Below, one piece after another: positions 18,912-27,884 of a DNA stretch of 64,000 nucleotides. The notes under the pieces are model-generated. The model searched no databases. It was not told where the DNA came from and worked only from the letters and a program-made list of their open reading frames with translations. The position numbers and the translations under genes were made by a program. Source of the stretch: Pseudomonas sp. RIT409 (GTDB lineage: Bacteria > Pseudomonadota > Gammaproteobacteria > Pseudomonadales > Pseudomonadaceae); the NCBI RefSeq assembly GCF_003052515.2, contig NZ_QARE02000001.1, positions 186,001-250,000 of the forward strand. Reading direction: 5' to 3'. Every line of letters begins with the position of its first letter. Within the stretch, counting starts at the first letter, position 1.

Positions 18912-21083
18912 TCAAAAGCTCACCGTCGCCGAAAGCCGCGCGGTGCGTGGCGCGCCGAGGAACAGGTAATCGTCGCCCAGGTATTCGCCGACGTCGCGCC
19001 AGTAGCGTTTATCGAACAGGTTGTCGACGGTCAGGCGAAATACGGTGTCGTAGCCGTCGATGCGAGTGGTGTAACGACTGCCTGCATTGAACACCGTGTA
19101 GTCATCGACTTTGACCGAACCTTCGCGGTTGGCGTATTTGCTGGCGCTGTATTGCATGCCGCCCAGTAACGCCAAACCTGGAATCGGCAGGCTGTAGTCC
19201 GCCGACAGGCTGCCGCGGTATTTGGGCACATTGATCGCTTGATGGTCTTCATAAGCTGCGGTGCCACTGTTTTCCACCCGCGCCTTGATCGCTGCGACGC
19301 TGGCAGCGATCTGCAACTGCGAGGTGAGCCAACCGTTGGCGCTGAGCTCCAGCCCGGTGTTCTTTTGCTGACCTTGCTGCACGAAGGTGAGGGAACCGTA
19401 ATCACCCGGCTTCGAATATTGATAAGCCTGTCGGGTTTTAAACAGCGCAGCGGTAAAGCTCATGCGGCGCCAGTCGTATTTGACGCCTGCCTCCAACTGG
19501 CGGGAAAGCGTCGGCGCGAGAATTTCAGTGGCGTTGGTATCGAATACCGATGCCGTGCCCCCTTGAGAAATCCCTTTGCTGTATTGGGTGTACAGCGAAA
19601 GGTCGTCCACCGGTTTGTAGATCAGCGCCGCTTGGGGGAGAAAAATGGAACGCTCGGTGTGGCGATTGCCACTGCCATCTTCGTTGTAGGCTTTTTCATC
19701 AAGGCGCACCTGCCGGCCGCCGAGCACGGTCTGCCAGTGCTCGTCGAAGCGAATGCTGTCAGTGAGGAACAGCCCGTATTGGCGGCTGTCCAGACGCCTT
19801 TCGGTATGCCCTGCCGGACGCTCCGACGGTGCAAACGTCGGCGGCGGTTGCCCGATGTTCCCCGATCCAACGTACTCGCTGAAATAAGGCCGGGTATCAA
19901 CGGTTCTACGCCAGGCACTGGTACCGAACGTCACCTCGTGCTCAAGCCCACCGGTCTTGAAGAGGCCGGTCATCGTGGCTTCGACTTCATCGTTGCGACG
20001 GGTGTCGTCGGGGCTGCGGAAGTCGTAGATGTCGTAACCGCCGTCCGTGTTGAAATGCCCGGTAACCGGTGTGGCCGGGCAATCTGACTGGTAGTAACAC
20101 CCATAGGCGAAGGCACTGTAATCATCGATCACCACACGGCTGCGCGAGGCGCTGAGGCTGGCCTTCCAGTCATCGCTGAACCGGTATTCGTAACGACCGC
20201 TCAGGTTGAGCGAGTCGATCCCCACCGGATTCGACCAACGTTGATACCCCAGCAGCTTTCGCGGTGAGGCGTCGTGAGGCAGCTCCGTACCGCCGATCAG
20301 TTGATAGCCGGGTACCGAACGCTGTTCCTTGGCCTGGTACTCGACATCCAACTGCAAGGTAGACCGATCGTCGATGTTCCAGTCGAAGGCCAGGGAGGCG
20401 AAGTCTCGCTGACCATCGGCGTGCTCGACGTAGGAGCGGATATCCTCGTGGGCGACATTGGCGCGCAGGCCGAACTGCTTTTCGCTGCCGAACCAGCCGC
20501 CGACATCGGTGGCGATGTAGCGTTCTCCGTGCTCGTTGGTGGAGACCGTCACCGAGCGCACGTCTTGCGGTCGCTTGGTTTTGTAATTGACCACCCCTGC
20601 GGGTTCCGAAACGCCACTCTGCAAGCCGGACAGTCCCTTGAGGAGTTCGACCTGTTCCTTGTTCTCCAGCGCGACGTTCTGCTCGCCGGTGATGCTGCGG
20701 CCATTGATCCGGTAACTGTTGGCGGCGTTGAGGGAAAAACCCCGCACGACAAAGTTTTCGTAATAGCCCACCGGGGCGTAGCTATCCCCCACCGAGGCGT
20801 CGTTGCGCAGGACCTCGCTGAGCAGCTTTGCCTGCTGATCCTTCAGGCGAGCTTCGCCGAATACGGAAATCGAAGCGGGCGTGTCACGCAACGGCTGCTC
20901 ATTGAAGCCACCGACCGAGGCACTGTCCGCCTGATAAACCGACAACGCATCGCCTGAGACCTCCACCGCATCCAGCGTCAACGGTTCCGCTTCCTGAGCG
21001 GCGAGCCATGGCGAAGCGAAAGCCATGCTCAACGGCAGCAGACGGCGAGACAGGCCGCTTGCCGGTCGGATCGAAGTGGTCAT
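18912..21083 (-). CDS. TonB-dependent siderophore receptor
   Basis: A 723-residue outer-membrane receptor for ferric-siderophore uptake. Signal peptide at residues 1-29 (AxA-type cut before EAEPLTLD). A plug domain follows (LRDTPASISVF, NFVVRGFSLN, ELLKGLSGLQSG), then a 22-strand barrel with the conserved VDNLFDKRYW and the terminal aromatic in ARLSATVSF. There is no N-terminal STN signalling domain, so it does not pair with an ECF sigma/FecR system. Resembles the FhuA/FoxA hydroxamate class, but the ligand cannot be assigned. No clear Fur box was seen at 21084-21271. Pairs functionally with the FhuF-like reductase. Confidence 0.9.
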   Translation of the reverse strand: MTTSIRPASGLSRRLLPLSMAFASPWLAAQEAEPLTLDAVEVSGDALSVYQADSASVGGFNEQPLRDTPASISVFGEARLKDQQAKLLSEVLRNDASVGDSYAPVGYYENFVVRGFSLNAANSYRINGRSITGEQNVALENKEQVELLKGLSGLQSGVSEPAGVVNYKTKRPQDVRSVTVSTNEHGERYIATDVGGWFGSEKQFGLRANVAHEDIRSYVEHADGQRDFASLAFDWNIDDRSTLQLDVEYQAKEQRSVPGYQLIGGTELPHDASPRKLLGYQRWSNPVGIDSLNLSGRYEYRFSDDWKASLSASRSRVVIDDYSAFAYGCYYQSDCPATPVTGHFNTDGGYDIYDFRSPDDTRRNDEVEATMTGLFKTGGLEHEVTFGTSAWRRTVDTRPYFSEYVGSGNIGQPPPTFAPSERPAGHTERRLDSRQYGLFLTDSIRFDEHWQTVLGGRQVRLDEKAYNEDGSGNRHTERSIFLPQAALIYKPVDDLSLYTQYSKGISQGGTASVFDTNATEILAPTLSRQLEAGVKYDWRRMSFTAALFKTRQAYQYSKPGDYGSLTFVQQGQQKNTGLELSANGWLTSQLQIAASVAAIKARVENSGTAAYEDHQAINVPKYRGSLSADYSLPIPGLALLGGMQYSASKYANREGSVKVDDYTVFNAGSRYTTRIDGYDTVFRLTVDNLFDKRYWRDVGEYLGDDYLFLGAPRTARLSATVSF

Positions 21084-21271
21084 CGACAGTGACGCTCCAG
21101 AGAGGATTTCGTGGGCGCACTTTGTACGTTCTGCACAGTTTTTTTACAACTGCGCCCTGCCCTCCCTGTGCGTATGAAAACGCTCGACACTCAGTCGTCC
21201 GCATGTCGCCACTCGACGCATATTCTGTCAGCCGCTCGATGCGGAAGAGGCTCCGCGCTGTCCTGACCGCG

Positions 21272-22267
21272 TTAGCGTTCGAGGCTTTCGAGCAAGACGC
21301 GATTGAACTGCTGCGGGTCCTGAATCTGCGGCGCATGGCCCAGCCCCGCAAATTCGATGAGGGTCGCCTGAGGTATGCGCCGGGCAACGGCCTTTCCGAG
21401 TTCCGGATAATTGCCCAAGGTCTTGCGAAGTGTTTCAGGAGCCGCGTCCTTGGCGATGGCAGTGTTGTCTTTCTGACCGATGAACAGCACGGTCGGCATC
21501 TTCAGCTTCTCGAAGTCATAGAACACAGGCTGATTGAAGATCATGCCGTAGGTCTGCGCCGATGCGCGGGCCACTTCTTCCTTGCCCGTGCCGTTGAACA
21601 TGCCCGCCTGCATGTCGACCCAATGATCGAATTCCGGGCGCCACTCGTTGGCGTAGTACGTCGATTGCTGATACTTGCGAATGCTCTGGGCACTGGTCTT
21701 CAACTCGCGTGCGTACCACTCCTCGAAGCTGCGGTCCGGAACGCCCTTGGCCTTCCAGTCTTCAAGGCCGATGGGGTTGACGAGCAGCAACTGGTCGACC
21801 TTGTCCGGGTACATCAGGGCAAACCGAGTGGCCAGCATGCCGCCCATGGAATGACCGATCACCGTCACATGATCAATACCCAGATGGGTCAGCAGCGCCT
21901 CGGTATTTTGCGCCAGTTGTTCGAAGGTGTACGAGTAATCGGCAGGCTTGCTGGAGCGGCAGAAGCCGATCTGGTCCGGCGCTACGACGCGGTATCCCGC
22001 CGCCGTCAGCGCCTTGATGCTGCCCTCCCATGTGGCCCCGCAGAAATTCTTGCCATGCAGCATCACCACGCTGCGACCGTTCGGCGCGCCGCTGGGCTTG
22101 ATGTCCATGTAGCCCATCTGCACAGGCTTGCCCTGGGATTCGAAGCTGAAATTCTGCGCCGGGAACGGGTATTGAAAGCCTTCCAGTTGCGGCCCGTAGG
22201 ACGGCGTCTGAGCCGCCAGTAAAGGCAGGCTGACGCTCATCAGCAATGCGGGTAGCCATTTGGTCAT
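21272..22267 (-). CDS. Exported alpha/beta hydrolase
   Basis: A 331-residue hydrolase with a signal peptide (MTKWLPALLMSVSLPLLAA). Oxyanion HGK (VVMLHGKNFCG), nucleophile elbow GHSMGG, likely acid Asp in GQKDNT and catalytic His in GLGHAP give a full triad. The ATG at 22265-22267 has a GGAG seven bases upstream. The protein is likely periplasmic. Relatives include proline iminopeptidase-like and haloalkane-type enzymes; the substrate is not readable. A plus-strand S4-domain gene starts 160 bp away, divergently. Confidence 0.87.
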   Translation of the reverse strand: MTKWLPALLMSVSLPLLAAQTPSYGPQLEGFQYPFPAQNFSFESQGKPVQMGYMDIKPSGAPNGRSVVMLHGKNFCGATWEGSIKALTAAGYRVVAPDQIGFCRSSKPADYSYTFEQLAQNTEALLTHLGIDHVTVIGHSMGGMLATRFALMYPDKVDQLLLVNPIGLEDWKAKGVPDRSFEEWYARELKTSAQSIRKYQQSTYYANEWRPEFDHWVDMQAGMFNGTGKEEVARASAQTYGMIFNQPVFYDFEKLKMPTVLFIGQKDNTAIAKDAAPETLRKTLGNYPELGKAVARRIPQATLIEFAGLGHAPQIQDPQQFNRVLLESLER

Positions 22268-22427
22268 GTGAATGCTCCAGACAAGGTAGGAATCAAGAGC
22301 AGACATGAGTCGCCCCTGGAAAATCCCTCGAATGGAGGCCCATCGGCCGGTCATTTTCAATGTTGCCGCGATTAACGGTGGATGCATGGGTACAATAGGC
22401 ACCTTTTCCTTCCCCACGGCTTTTCTC

Positions 22428-23138
22428 ATGACTGACCCCGTTCGCCTTTCCAAACGCCTCATCGAACTCGTCGGCTGCTCCCGCCGCGAGGCCGAGCTGT
22501 TCATCGAGGGGGGTTGGGTCACCGTGGATGGCGTTGTGATCGACGAGCCGCAGTTCAAAGTCGATAAACAAGCCGTTGCGCTGATGCCCGGCGCACGTGC
22601 CGAAAAACCGGAGGCGGTGACCCTCCTACTTAACGTGCCTGCCGGCATGAGCGCTGAAGCGGCCCTGCAGCTTGTTTCCCCGGCCTCTCTTTCGGCGGAG
22701 CACAGCGTTGGCACGCGCCCGCTCAAGGGCCACTTCCTCAGGCAGGAAGCGATTTCGACCCTCCAGGCCAACGCCAGCGGGCTGATGGTGTTCAGCCAGG
22801 ACTGGAAAGTTCTGCGCAAGCTCACCGACGACCGCAGCAAGATCGAACAGGAATATGTCGTGGAGGTCGACGGCCAGATGGCGCCTCATGGTCTCAATCG
22901 CCTGAACCACGGCCTGATGCATAAGGGCAAGGAATTGCCTAAAGTCAAAGCCAGTTGGCAGAACGAGACGCGCCTGCGCTTCGCCATGAAGAATCCACAG
23001 CCCGGCGTCATCGCCCAGCTTTGCGAAGCGGTGGGGCTCAAGATCCTCTCCATGCGGCGGATTCGGGTCGGCGGCGTGTCCATCGGCAAAGTGCCCGAGG
23101 GACAATGGCGCTATATGACCGACAAGGAAAAGTTTTAA
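22428..23138 (+). CDS. RluF-like S4-domain protein, catalytically degenerate
   Basis: A 236-residue protein with an S4 RNA-binding domain (VRLSKRLIELVGCSRREAEL) followed by an RsuA/RluF-type pseudouridine synthase fold. The catalytic motif GRLDxxxxGL is replaced by ISTLQANASGL, so the essential Asp is Gln and the Arg before it is lost. The second motif QGxxxQIRRM reads PQPGVIAQL, and the NKPxG loop reads NVPAG. It probably binds RNA without forming pseudouridine, or uses another residue. Start at the ATG at 22428. YehS and TrmO genes follow, an RNA-related cluster. Confidence 0.85.
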   Translation: MTDPVRLSKRLIELVGCSRREAELFIEGGWVTVDGVVIDEPQFKVDKQAVALMPGARAEKPEAVTLLLNVPAGMSAEAALQLVSPASLSAEHSVGTRPLKGHFLRQEAISTLQANASGLMVFSQDWKVLRKLTDDRSKIEQEYVVEVDGQMAPHGLNRLNHGLMHKGKELPKVKASWQNETRLRFAMKNPQPGVIAQLCEAVGLKILSMRRIRVGGVSIGKVPEGQWRYMTDKEKF

Positions 23139-23205
23139 CCCCCCGCTTTGGGCACGGCGCACTGGGTTGCGCGTGCTTGCACCGATTGATCAGGACACAT
23201 GCATC

Positions 23206-23667
23206 ATGATGAACAACGACGTACTGCGCAGCATTCGCTATACGCTGGATATCAGCGATGGCAAGTTGGCGGACATCATCCGACTCGGCGGCCTTGAAAC
23301 CACCAAGGCACAGGTCATCGCCTACACGAAAAAGGAAGAAGAGGACGGCTTCGAGCCGTGCAGCGACGAAGTCCTGGCGTACTTCCTCGACGGGCTGGTG
23401 TTCTTCAAGCGGGGCAAGGATGAAACCCGTCCCTCGCTGTCGATCGAGCTGCCCATGACCAACAACATCATCCTCAAGAAACTGCGGGTGGCGTTCGAGC
23501 TCAAGGAAGAAGACTTGCTCGCCATCCTTCAGGCGTCCGATTTTCCCATCTCCAAACCCGAGCTCAGCGCGTTGTTCCGCAAACCGGGCCACAACAATTA
23601 CCGCCCTTGCGGCGAACAATTGCTGCGCAACTTCCTGCGTGGCCTGACCCTGCGCATTCGCGGTTGA
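23206..23667 (+). CDS. yehS: YehS-family DUF1456 protein
   Basis: A 153-residue protein made of two repeats of a small helical unit, each opening with NDVLRSIRYTLDISD or NNIILKKLRVAFELKEE and each ending FLDGL or FLRGL. This two-repeat DUF1456 layout is that of E. coli YehS, of unknown biochemical function. The start is one of two adjacent ATGs at 23206 and 23209; the ribosome site is weak. It lies 67 bp after the S4 gene and 16 bp before trmO, so the three may be co-transcribed. Confidence 0.88.
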   Translation: MMNNDVLRSIRYTLDISDGKLADIIRLGGLETTKAQVIAYTKKEEEDGFEPCSDEVLAYFLDGLVFFKRGKDETRPSLSIELPMTNNIILKKLRVAFELKEEDLLAILQASDFPISKPELSALFRKPGHNNYRPCGEQLLRNFLRGLTLRIRG

Positions 23668-23683
23668 ATCTTTCGGCCTTGAG

Positions 23684-24388
23684 ATGAACCAGACCTACAG
23701 CGTCTCACCCATTGGTTTCGTCCGCTCCTGCTTCAAGGAAAAGTTCGCCATCCCCCGCCAACCGAGCCTGGCACCGGCGGCCCGCGGCGTTCTTGAACTG
23801 GTGGCGCCTTTCGATCAAGGCGAGGCGGTGCAAGGGCTGGAACATGTCAGCCATGTCTGGTTGCTGTTCCTGTTCCACGAAGCGCTGGAGGCCACCCCTC
23901 GCCTCAAGGTGCGCCCTCCGCGCCTGGGCGGGAATCAGGCCATGGGGGTGTTCGCCACCCGCGCCACCCACCGGCCCAACGGGATCGGCCAATCCGTGGT
24001 CAAGCTGGAGAGGGTCGAGGCCGATCGCCTGTGGCTGTCGGGGATCGACTTACTGGACGGCACCCCCGTGCTGGACGTCAAACCTTATGTGCCCTACGCC
24101 GACATCATTCCCGAGGCACGCAATGACATGGCGGCGGCGGCGCCTGAACTCATTCCGGTCGCATGGGGCGACGCCGCTCTGCAACAGGCGCGGGACCATG
24201 CGTTGCGCTTGAACGAGCCGTTGGTCGAACTGATCGAACAGTGCCTTGCCCAGGACCCCCGGCCCGCCTATCAGCAACCCGCACCCGATCGACGCTATGG
24301 GGCACGGTTCTGGGATGTGGATGTGCGCTGGCATTATCCGCAAGCCGGGCAAATCAGGGTGCTTGAGGTGGTTCTCTCCGAAAGCTAG
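23684..24388 (+). CDS. trmO: tRNA (adenine(37)-N6)-methyltransferase
   Basis: A 234-residue enzyme of the TsaA/TrmO (YaeB) family, a beta-barrel SAM-dependent methyltransferase that methylates t6A37 in certain tRNAs. Characteristic stretches: PIGFVRSCFKEKFAIPRQP at the N-terminus, GVFATRATHRPNGIGQS (SAM and catalytic core) and VLDVKPYVPYAD. Length and organisation match the family. The gene lies 16 bp after yehS and is followed by a strong bidirectional terminator at 24468-24507. Confidence 0.9.
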   Translation: MNQTYSVSPIGFVRSCFKEKFAIPRQPSLAPAARGVLELVAPFDQGEAVQGLEHVSHVWLLFLFHEALEATPRLKVRPPRLGGNQAMGVFATRATHRPNGIGQSVVKLERVEADRLWLSGIDLLDGTPVLDVKPYVPYADIIPEARNDMAAAAPELIPVAWGDAALQQARDHALRLNEPLVELIEQCLAQDPRPAYQQPAPDRRYGARFWDVDVRWHYPQAGQIRVLEVVLSES

Positions 24389-24467
24389 ACCGGCACAGAG
24401 CTTTGGCTTCCTCCAATGGTCTCAGCCGGTTCGCTGAAGCCAGGCGCGCGACCCTTTCTCCGCCGAC

Positions 24468-24507
24468 AAAAAAACCGCCTGGTCCGTGACCTCCAGGCGG
24501 TTTTTTT
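24468..24507. terminator. Bidirectional terminator between trmO and fpr
   Basis: ACCGCCTGG (24474-24482) and CCAGGCGGT (24493-24501) form a perfect 9-bp stem flanked by a seven-base A run on the left and a seven-base T run on the right, so it works on both strands. The remaining 24508-24639 shows a small GCGGGC/GCCCGC REP-like palindrome near 24545 but no gene. Confidence 0.92.
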
Positions 24508-24639
24508 CAGACCTCGGAAAACCGGTGCCTGTACTGACTCGATCGCGGGCAACCAGCCCGCGCATTCACTGAGCGAGGCGGTCGTCCACGACGGGGTCGG
24601 ATTCGAAGCCTGCTCTTGCCGGCAGGCAGGCAGGGGGGA

Positions 24640-25419
24640 TTACTTCTCGACGAACGCGCGCTCGATCAGGTAATCACCCGGCTCGCGCATACGGGGCGAA
24701 ACGGTCAGACCGAAGCTGTTCAGCACTTCGCTGGTTTCGTCGAGCATGCTCGGGCTGCCGCAGAGCATGGCGCGGTCATCCTGAGGGTTGATCGGCGGCA
24801 GCCCGATGTCGCGGAACAACTTTCCGCTGCGCATCAGGTCCGTCAGACGGCCTTCGTTTTCGAACGGCTCGCGAGTGACGGTCGGGTAGTAGATCAGCTT
24901 GTCCCGCAGGGCTTCGCCGAAGAATTCGTTCTGCGGCAGGTGTTCGGTGATGAATTCGCGATACGCGACCTCATTCACGTACCGCACGCCGTGGCACAGG
25001 ATGACCTTTTCGAAACGCTCATAGGTTTCCGGGTCCTGGATGACACTCATGAAGGGGGCCAGGCCCGTGCCAGTGCTCAGCAGATACAGGTGCTTGCCAG
25101 GCTTGAGGTCGTCCAGCACCAGGGTGCCGGTCGGCTTTTTGCTGATGATGATCTCGTCGCCTTCCTTGAGGTGTTGCAGCTGGGACGTCAGCGGGCCATC
25201 CGGCACCTTGATGCTGAAGAACTCCAGGTGCTCTTCCCAGTTCGGGCTGGCGATGGAATAGGCACGCATGAGCGGGCGCCCGTTTGGCTGCTGCAGACCG
25301 ATCATGACGAACTGACCGTTCTCGAAACGCAGGCCTGGATCACGGGTGCACTTGAAACTGAAGAGTGTGTCGTTCCAGTGATGAACGCTGAGGACACGCT
25401 CGTGATTCATGTTGCTCAT
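24640..25419 (-). CDS. fpr: Ferredoxin/flavodoxin-NADP+ reductase
   Basis: A 259-residue FAD enzyme that moves electrons between NADPH and ferredoxin or flavodoxin, supporting redox balance and iron metabolism. FAD site RAYSIAS (with GRPLM before it) and the NADP site GTGLAPF are intact; the C-terminus EPGDYLIERAFVEK is typical of the bacterial class. The ATG at 25417-25419 (MSNMNHERVL) matches Pseudomonas Fpr; an AGGAG lies 11 bases upstream. It is divergent from the LysR gene finR, whose product activates fpr in P. putida in response to superoxide. Confidence 0.95.
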   Translation of the reverse strand: MSNMNHERVLSVHHWNDTLFSFKCTRDPGLRFENGQFVMIGLQQPNGRPLMRAYSIASPNWEEHLEFFSIKVPDGPLTSQLQHLKEGDEIIISKKPTGTLVLDDLKPGKHLYLLSTGTGLAPFMSVIQDPETYERFEKVILCHGVRYVNEVAYREFITEHLPQNEFFGEALRDKLIYYPTVTREPFENEGRLTDLMRSGKLFRDIGLPPINPQDDRAMLCGSPSMLDETSEVLNSFGLTVSPRMREPGDYLIERAFVEK

Positions 25420-25541
25420 GGTACGTGGGAACTCCTGAAAATTTGCATGCGCCAGTGAAAGCGCCATTGCGCGACATTCTAGTGGCAGACACAATATCTG
25501 TTAACTGAATTATCAAGATATGGGTTATCGGTTATATAGAT
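25420..25541. promoter_or_regulatory. fpr/finR divergent promoter region
   Basis: A short AT-rich divergent region. ATATC at about 25493-25498 faces GATAT at about 25516-25520 and again at 25538-25543, and TTATCGGTTATATAG lies between, fitting a LysR-type binding site (inverted T-N11-A arrays) for FinR. Exact site assignment is by eye. Confidence 0.55.
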
Positions 25542-26468
25542 ATGCGATTTACTCTCCGCCAGTTGCAGGTTTTCGTCGCCGTCGCCCAGCAGGAAAGCGT
25601 TTCCAGGGCAGCCGTGCAGCTGTCTTTGTCGCAATCGGCGGCCAGCACGTCATTGACCGAACTCGAGCGGCAATCCAGCTGCCAACTGTTCGATCGTGCG
25701 GGTAAACGGCTAAGCCTGAACGCCACCGGCCGCCAGCTGTTGCCGCAGGCCGTTGCCCTTCTCGATCAGGCCAAGGAAATCGAAGACCTGCTCAATGGCA
25801 AGTCAGGATTCGGCTCGCTGGCCGTGGGCGCTACGCTGACCATCGGCAACTACCTGGCGACCTTGCTGATTGGCAACTTCATGCAGCGCCATCCCGAAAG
25901 CCATGTGAAGTTACATGTGCAAAACACGGCCAACATCGTTCAGCAGGTGGCGCACTACGAGATCGACCTGGGGTTGATCGAGGGCGACTGCGGCCACCCC
26001 GACATCGAAGTGCAGACTTGGGTCGAGGACGAGCTGGTCGTGTTCTGCGCGCCCCAGCATCCGCTCGCCAAGCGTGGCCAGGCCACATTGCAGGAGCTGA
26101 CCCACGAGGCGTGGATTCTCAGGGAACAGGGATCCGGCACGCGACTGACCTTCGACCAGGCGATGCGGCACCATCTCAACAGCCTGAACGTGCGCCTGGA
26201 GCTGGAGCACACCGAAGCGATCAAACGCGCGGTGGAGTCGGGTCTGGGGATTGGCTGCATTTCCCGGCTGGCGTTGCGCGATGCCTTTCGCCGAGGGAGC
26301 CTGGTGGCCGTGGAAACGCCGGAGCTGGACCTGACGCGGCAGTTTTACTTCATCTGGCACAAGCAGAAGTACCAGACCAACGCCATTCGCGAATTTCTCG
26401 AACTGTGCCGGTCATTGACGGCAGGTGTGCGCCGCAGCGACGAGATCGTGCTGCCGAGCATTGCCTGA
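25542..26468 (+). CDS. finR: LysR-family regulator of fpr
   Basis: A 308-residue LysR-type regulator. Winged HTH at residues 1-60 (FTLRQLQVFVAVAQQESVSR, then LSQSAASTSLTELE), followed by a periplasmic-binding-type effector domain (RAV of EAIKRAVESGLGIGCIS). Divergence from fpr is the arrangement described for finR in P. putida, so the symbol rests on context and family. Effector and redox sensing residues cannot be seen. Confidence 0.88.
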   Translation: MRFTLRQLQVFVAVAQQESVSRAAVQLSLSQSAASTSLTELERQSSCQLFDRAGKRLSLNATGRQLLPQAVALLDQAKEIEDLLNGKSGFGSLAVGATLTIGNYLATLLIGNFMQRHPESHVKLHVQNTANIVQQVAHYEIDLGLIEGDCGHPDIEVQTWVEDELVVFCAPQHPLAKRGQATLQELTHEAWILREQGSGTRLTFDQAMRHHLNSLNVRLELEHTEAIKRAVESGLGIGCISRLALRDAFRRGSLVAVETPELDLTRQFYFIWHKQKYQTNAIREFLELCRSLTAGVRRSDEIVLPSIA

Positions 26469-26541
26469 CGTCAAGCGCACCCGGGTTCGCATCGAGCGTG
26501 CCTACTCAACCGCCATAGGGCAGCGCATTCCGCACCGAGCC

Positions 26542-26910
26542 TTACCCCAACAGAATCAGTGCCCAGACCACTGCAATCATGCTCAGCGCCACGAATTGGG
26601 CAGCGCTGCCCATGTCCTTGGCATTCTTGGACAGCGGGTGCCGGTCGAGGGAGATCCGGTCGATCGCCGCTTCAATCGCCGAATTCAGCAACTCCACGAT
26701 CAACGCCAGCAGACAAACAGCGACCAGGATCGCCCGCTCTGCGCGGCTGACGTGGAACAGAAACGACACGGGAATCAGGATGACGTTGAGGAGGACCAAT
26801 TGACGAAAAGCCGCCTCGCCTTGGAAGGCCGCCTTCAAACCGTCGAGTGAATAGCCGGAAGCGTTAAGGATACGTTTGAGGCCGGTCTGGCCCTTGAAAG
26901 GCGACGTCAT
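26542..26910 (-). CDS. dgkA: Diacylglycerol kinase
   Basis: A 122-residue inner-membrane kinase with three helices that recycles diacylglycerol to phosphatidic acid. The family motif ELLNSAIEAAIDRIS contains the catalytic Glu and the Asp/Asn residues; GEAAFRQ is in the N-terminal part. The size and motif order match E. coli DgkA. erdR lies upstream on the same strand, 98 bp away. Confidence 0.95.
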   Translation of the reverse strand: MTSPFKGQTGLKRILNASGYSLDGLKAAFQGEAAFRQLVLLNVILIPVSFLFHVSRAERAILVAVCLLALIVELLNSAIEAAIDRISLDRHPLSKNAKDMGSAAQFVALSMIAVVWALILLG

Positions 26911-27008
26911 AAAGAAACTACTGAAAAATGAAAGGGGTGGAGGCTAGTGCAACAGCGGTCAAAAAAGTGTGAAGAGCCGCCGATGTAAGCCCGGAAAATG
27001 CGCCGGGC

Positions 27009-27659
27009 TCAGCCAGTCGGCGAAATCGACTCAAGCTGCTGCAGCAACAGCGCAGCCTGCGTTCGGGTGCGCACGTTGAGTTTACGGAAGATCGCCGTCA
27101 CATGGGCCTTGATCGTGGCTTCCGAGACATTCAGTTCGTATGCAATCTGTTTGTTGAGCAGGCCTTCACAGACCATGGTCAGAACGCGGAACTGCTGAGG
27201 CGTAAGGCTCGCCAGGCCTTCGCTGGCCGCCTTGGCCTCGGCCGACACGCTGATACGCTCATTGACCTGCGCCGGCCACCACACATCCCCGTTCAAGACC
27301 TTGCGCACCGCCTCCTGAATGGTTTCCAGCGAGCTGGACTTCGGGATGAAGCCACTGGCGCCGAACTCGCGAGATTTGACCACCACCGACGCCTCTTCCT
27401 GCGCCGACACCATCATGACCGGGACCTGAGGGTATTGACCGCGCAGCAACACCAATCCCGAAAAACCGTAGGCTCCCGGCATGTTGAGATCCAGAAGGAC
27501 CAGATCCCAGTCCGACTTCTGCGTCAGCCGGTCTTCCAGATCGGCAATGCTCTCGGCCTCGGCCAGGCGGACATCGGGTCCCAGGCCCAGGCTCAAAGCC
27601 TGACGCAACGCGCCACGAAAAAGGGGATGGTCATCGGCGATCAGGATTTCGTAGGTCAT
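27009..27659 (-). CDS. erdR: LuxR-type response regulator ErdR/CrbR
   Basis: A 216-residue regulator: receiver (IADDHPLFRGAL, phosphoacceptor Asp in VLLDLNMPG, VSAQE, IPKSSS) and C-terminal LuxR HTH (LTPQQFRVLTMVCEG, IAYELNVSEATIKAHV). The position beside dgkA is that of P. aeruginosa erdR. ErdR/CrbR works with the sensor MxtR/CrbS, encoded elsewhere, to switch on acetyl-CoA synthetase and acetate or ethanol use. The ATG at 27657-27659 gives MTYEILIADD with an AGGAT upstream; a longer frame is not needed. Confidence 0.88.
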   Translation of the reverse strand: MTYEILIADDHPLFRGALRQALSLGLGPDVRLAEAESIADLEDRLTQKSDWDLVLLDLNMPGAYGFSGLVLLRGQYPQVPVMMVSAQEEASVVVKSREFGASGFIPKSSSLETIQEAVRKVLNGDVWWPAQVNERISVSAEAKAASEGLASLTPQQFRVLTMVCEGLLNKQIAYELNVSEATIKAHVTAIFRKLNVRTRTQAALLLQQLESISPTG

Positions 27660-27884
27660 GTCATGATCCTGTTGATGAATGAGCGCGGAGGCGTTCGGCG
27701 CTCGCGAGGGCATTTGGATGCCGGCCTCCACGATGCGTCAATCTGACGCAAACCCTCGTGCCGATGCAGACAGATGGCGGCGTTCAGGCATTCTCGCGGC
27801 GCCAAGAATGCCCAGCGAAGGCGGGGTGGTCAAGCCTGCCGCTTTGCGGCAAAGTTCGCGGCCCCGATAACGCCGAGGCCCATC

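Noticed and set aside
21084..21271. Fur box upstream of the TonB receptor
   Set aside because: Looked for a 19-bp GATAAT-type palindrome; none convincing was seen.
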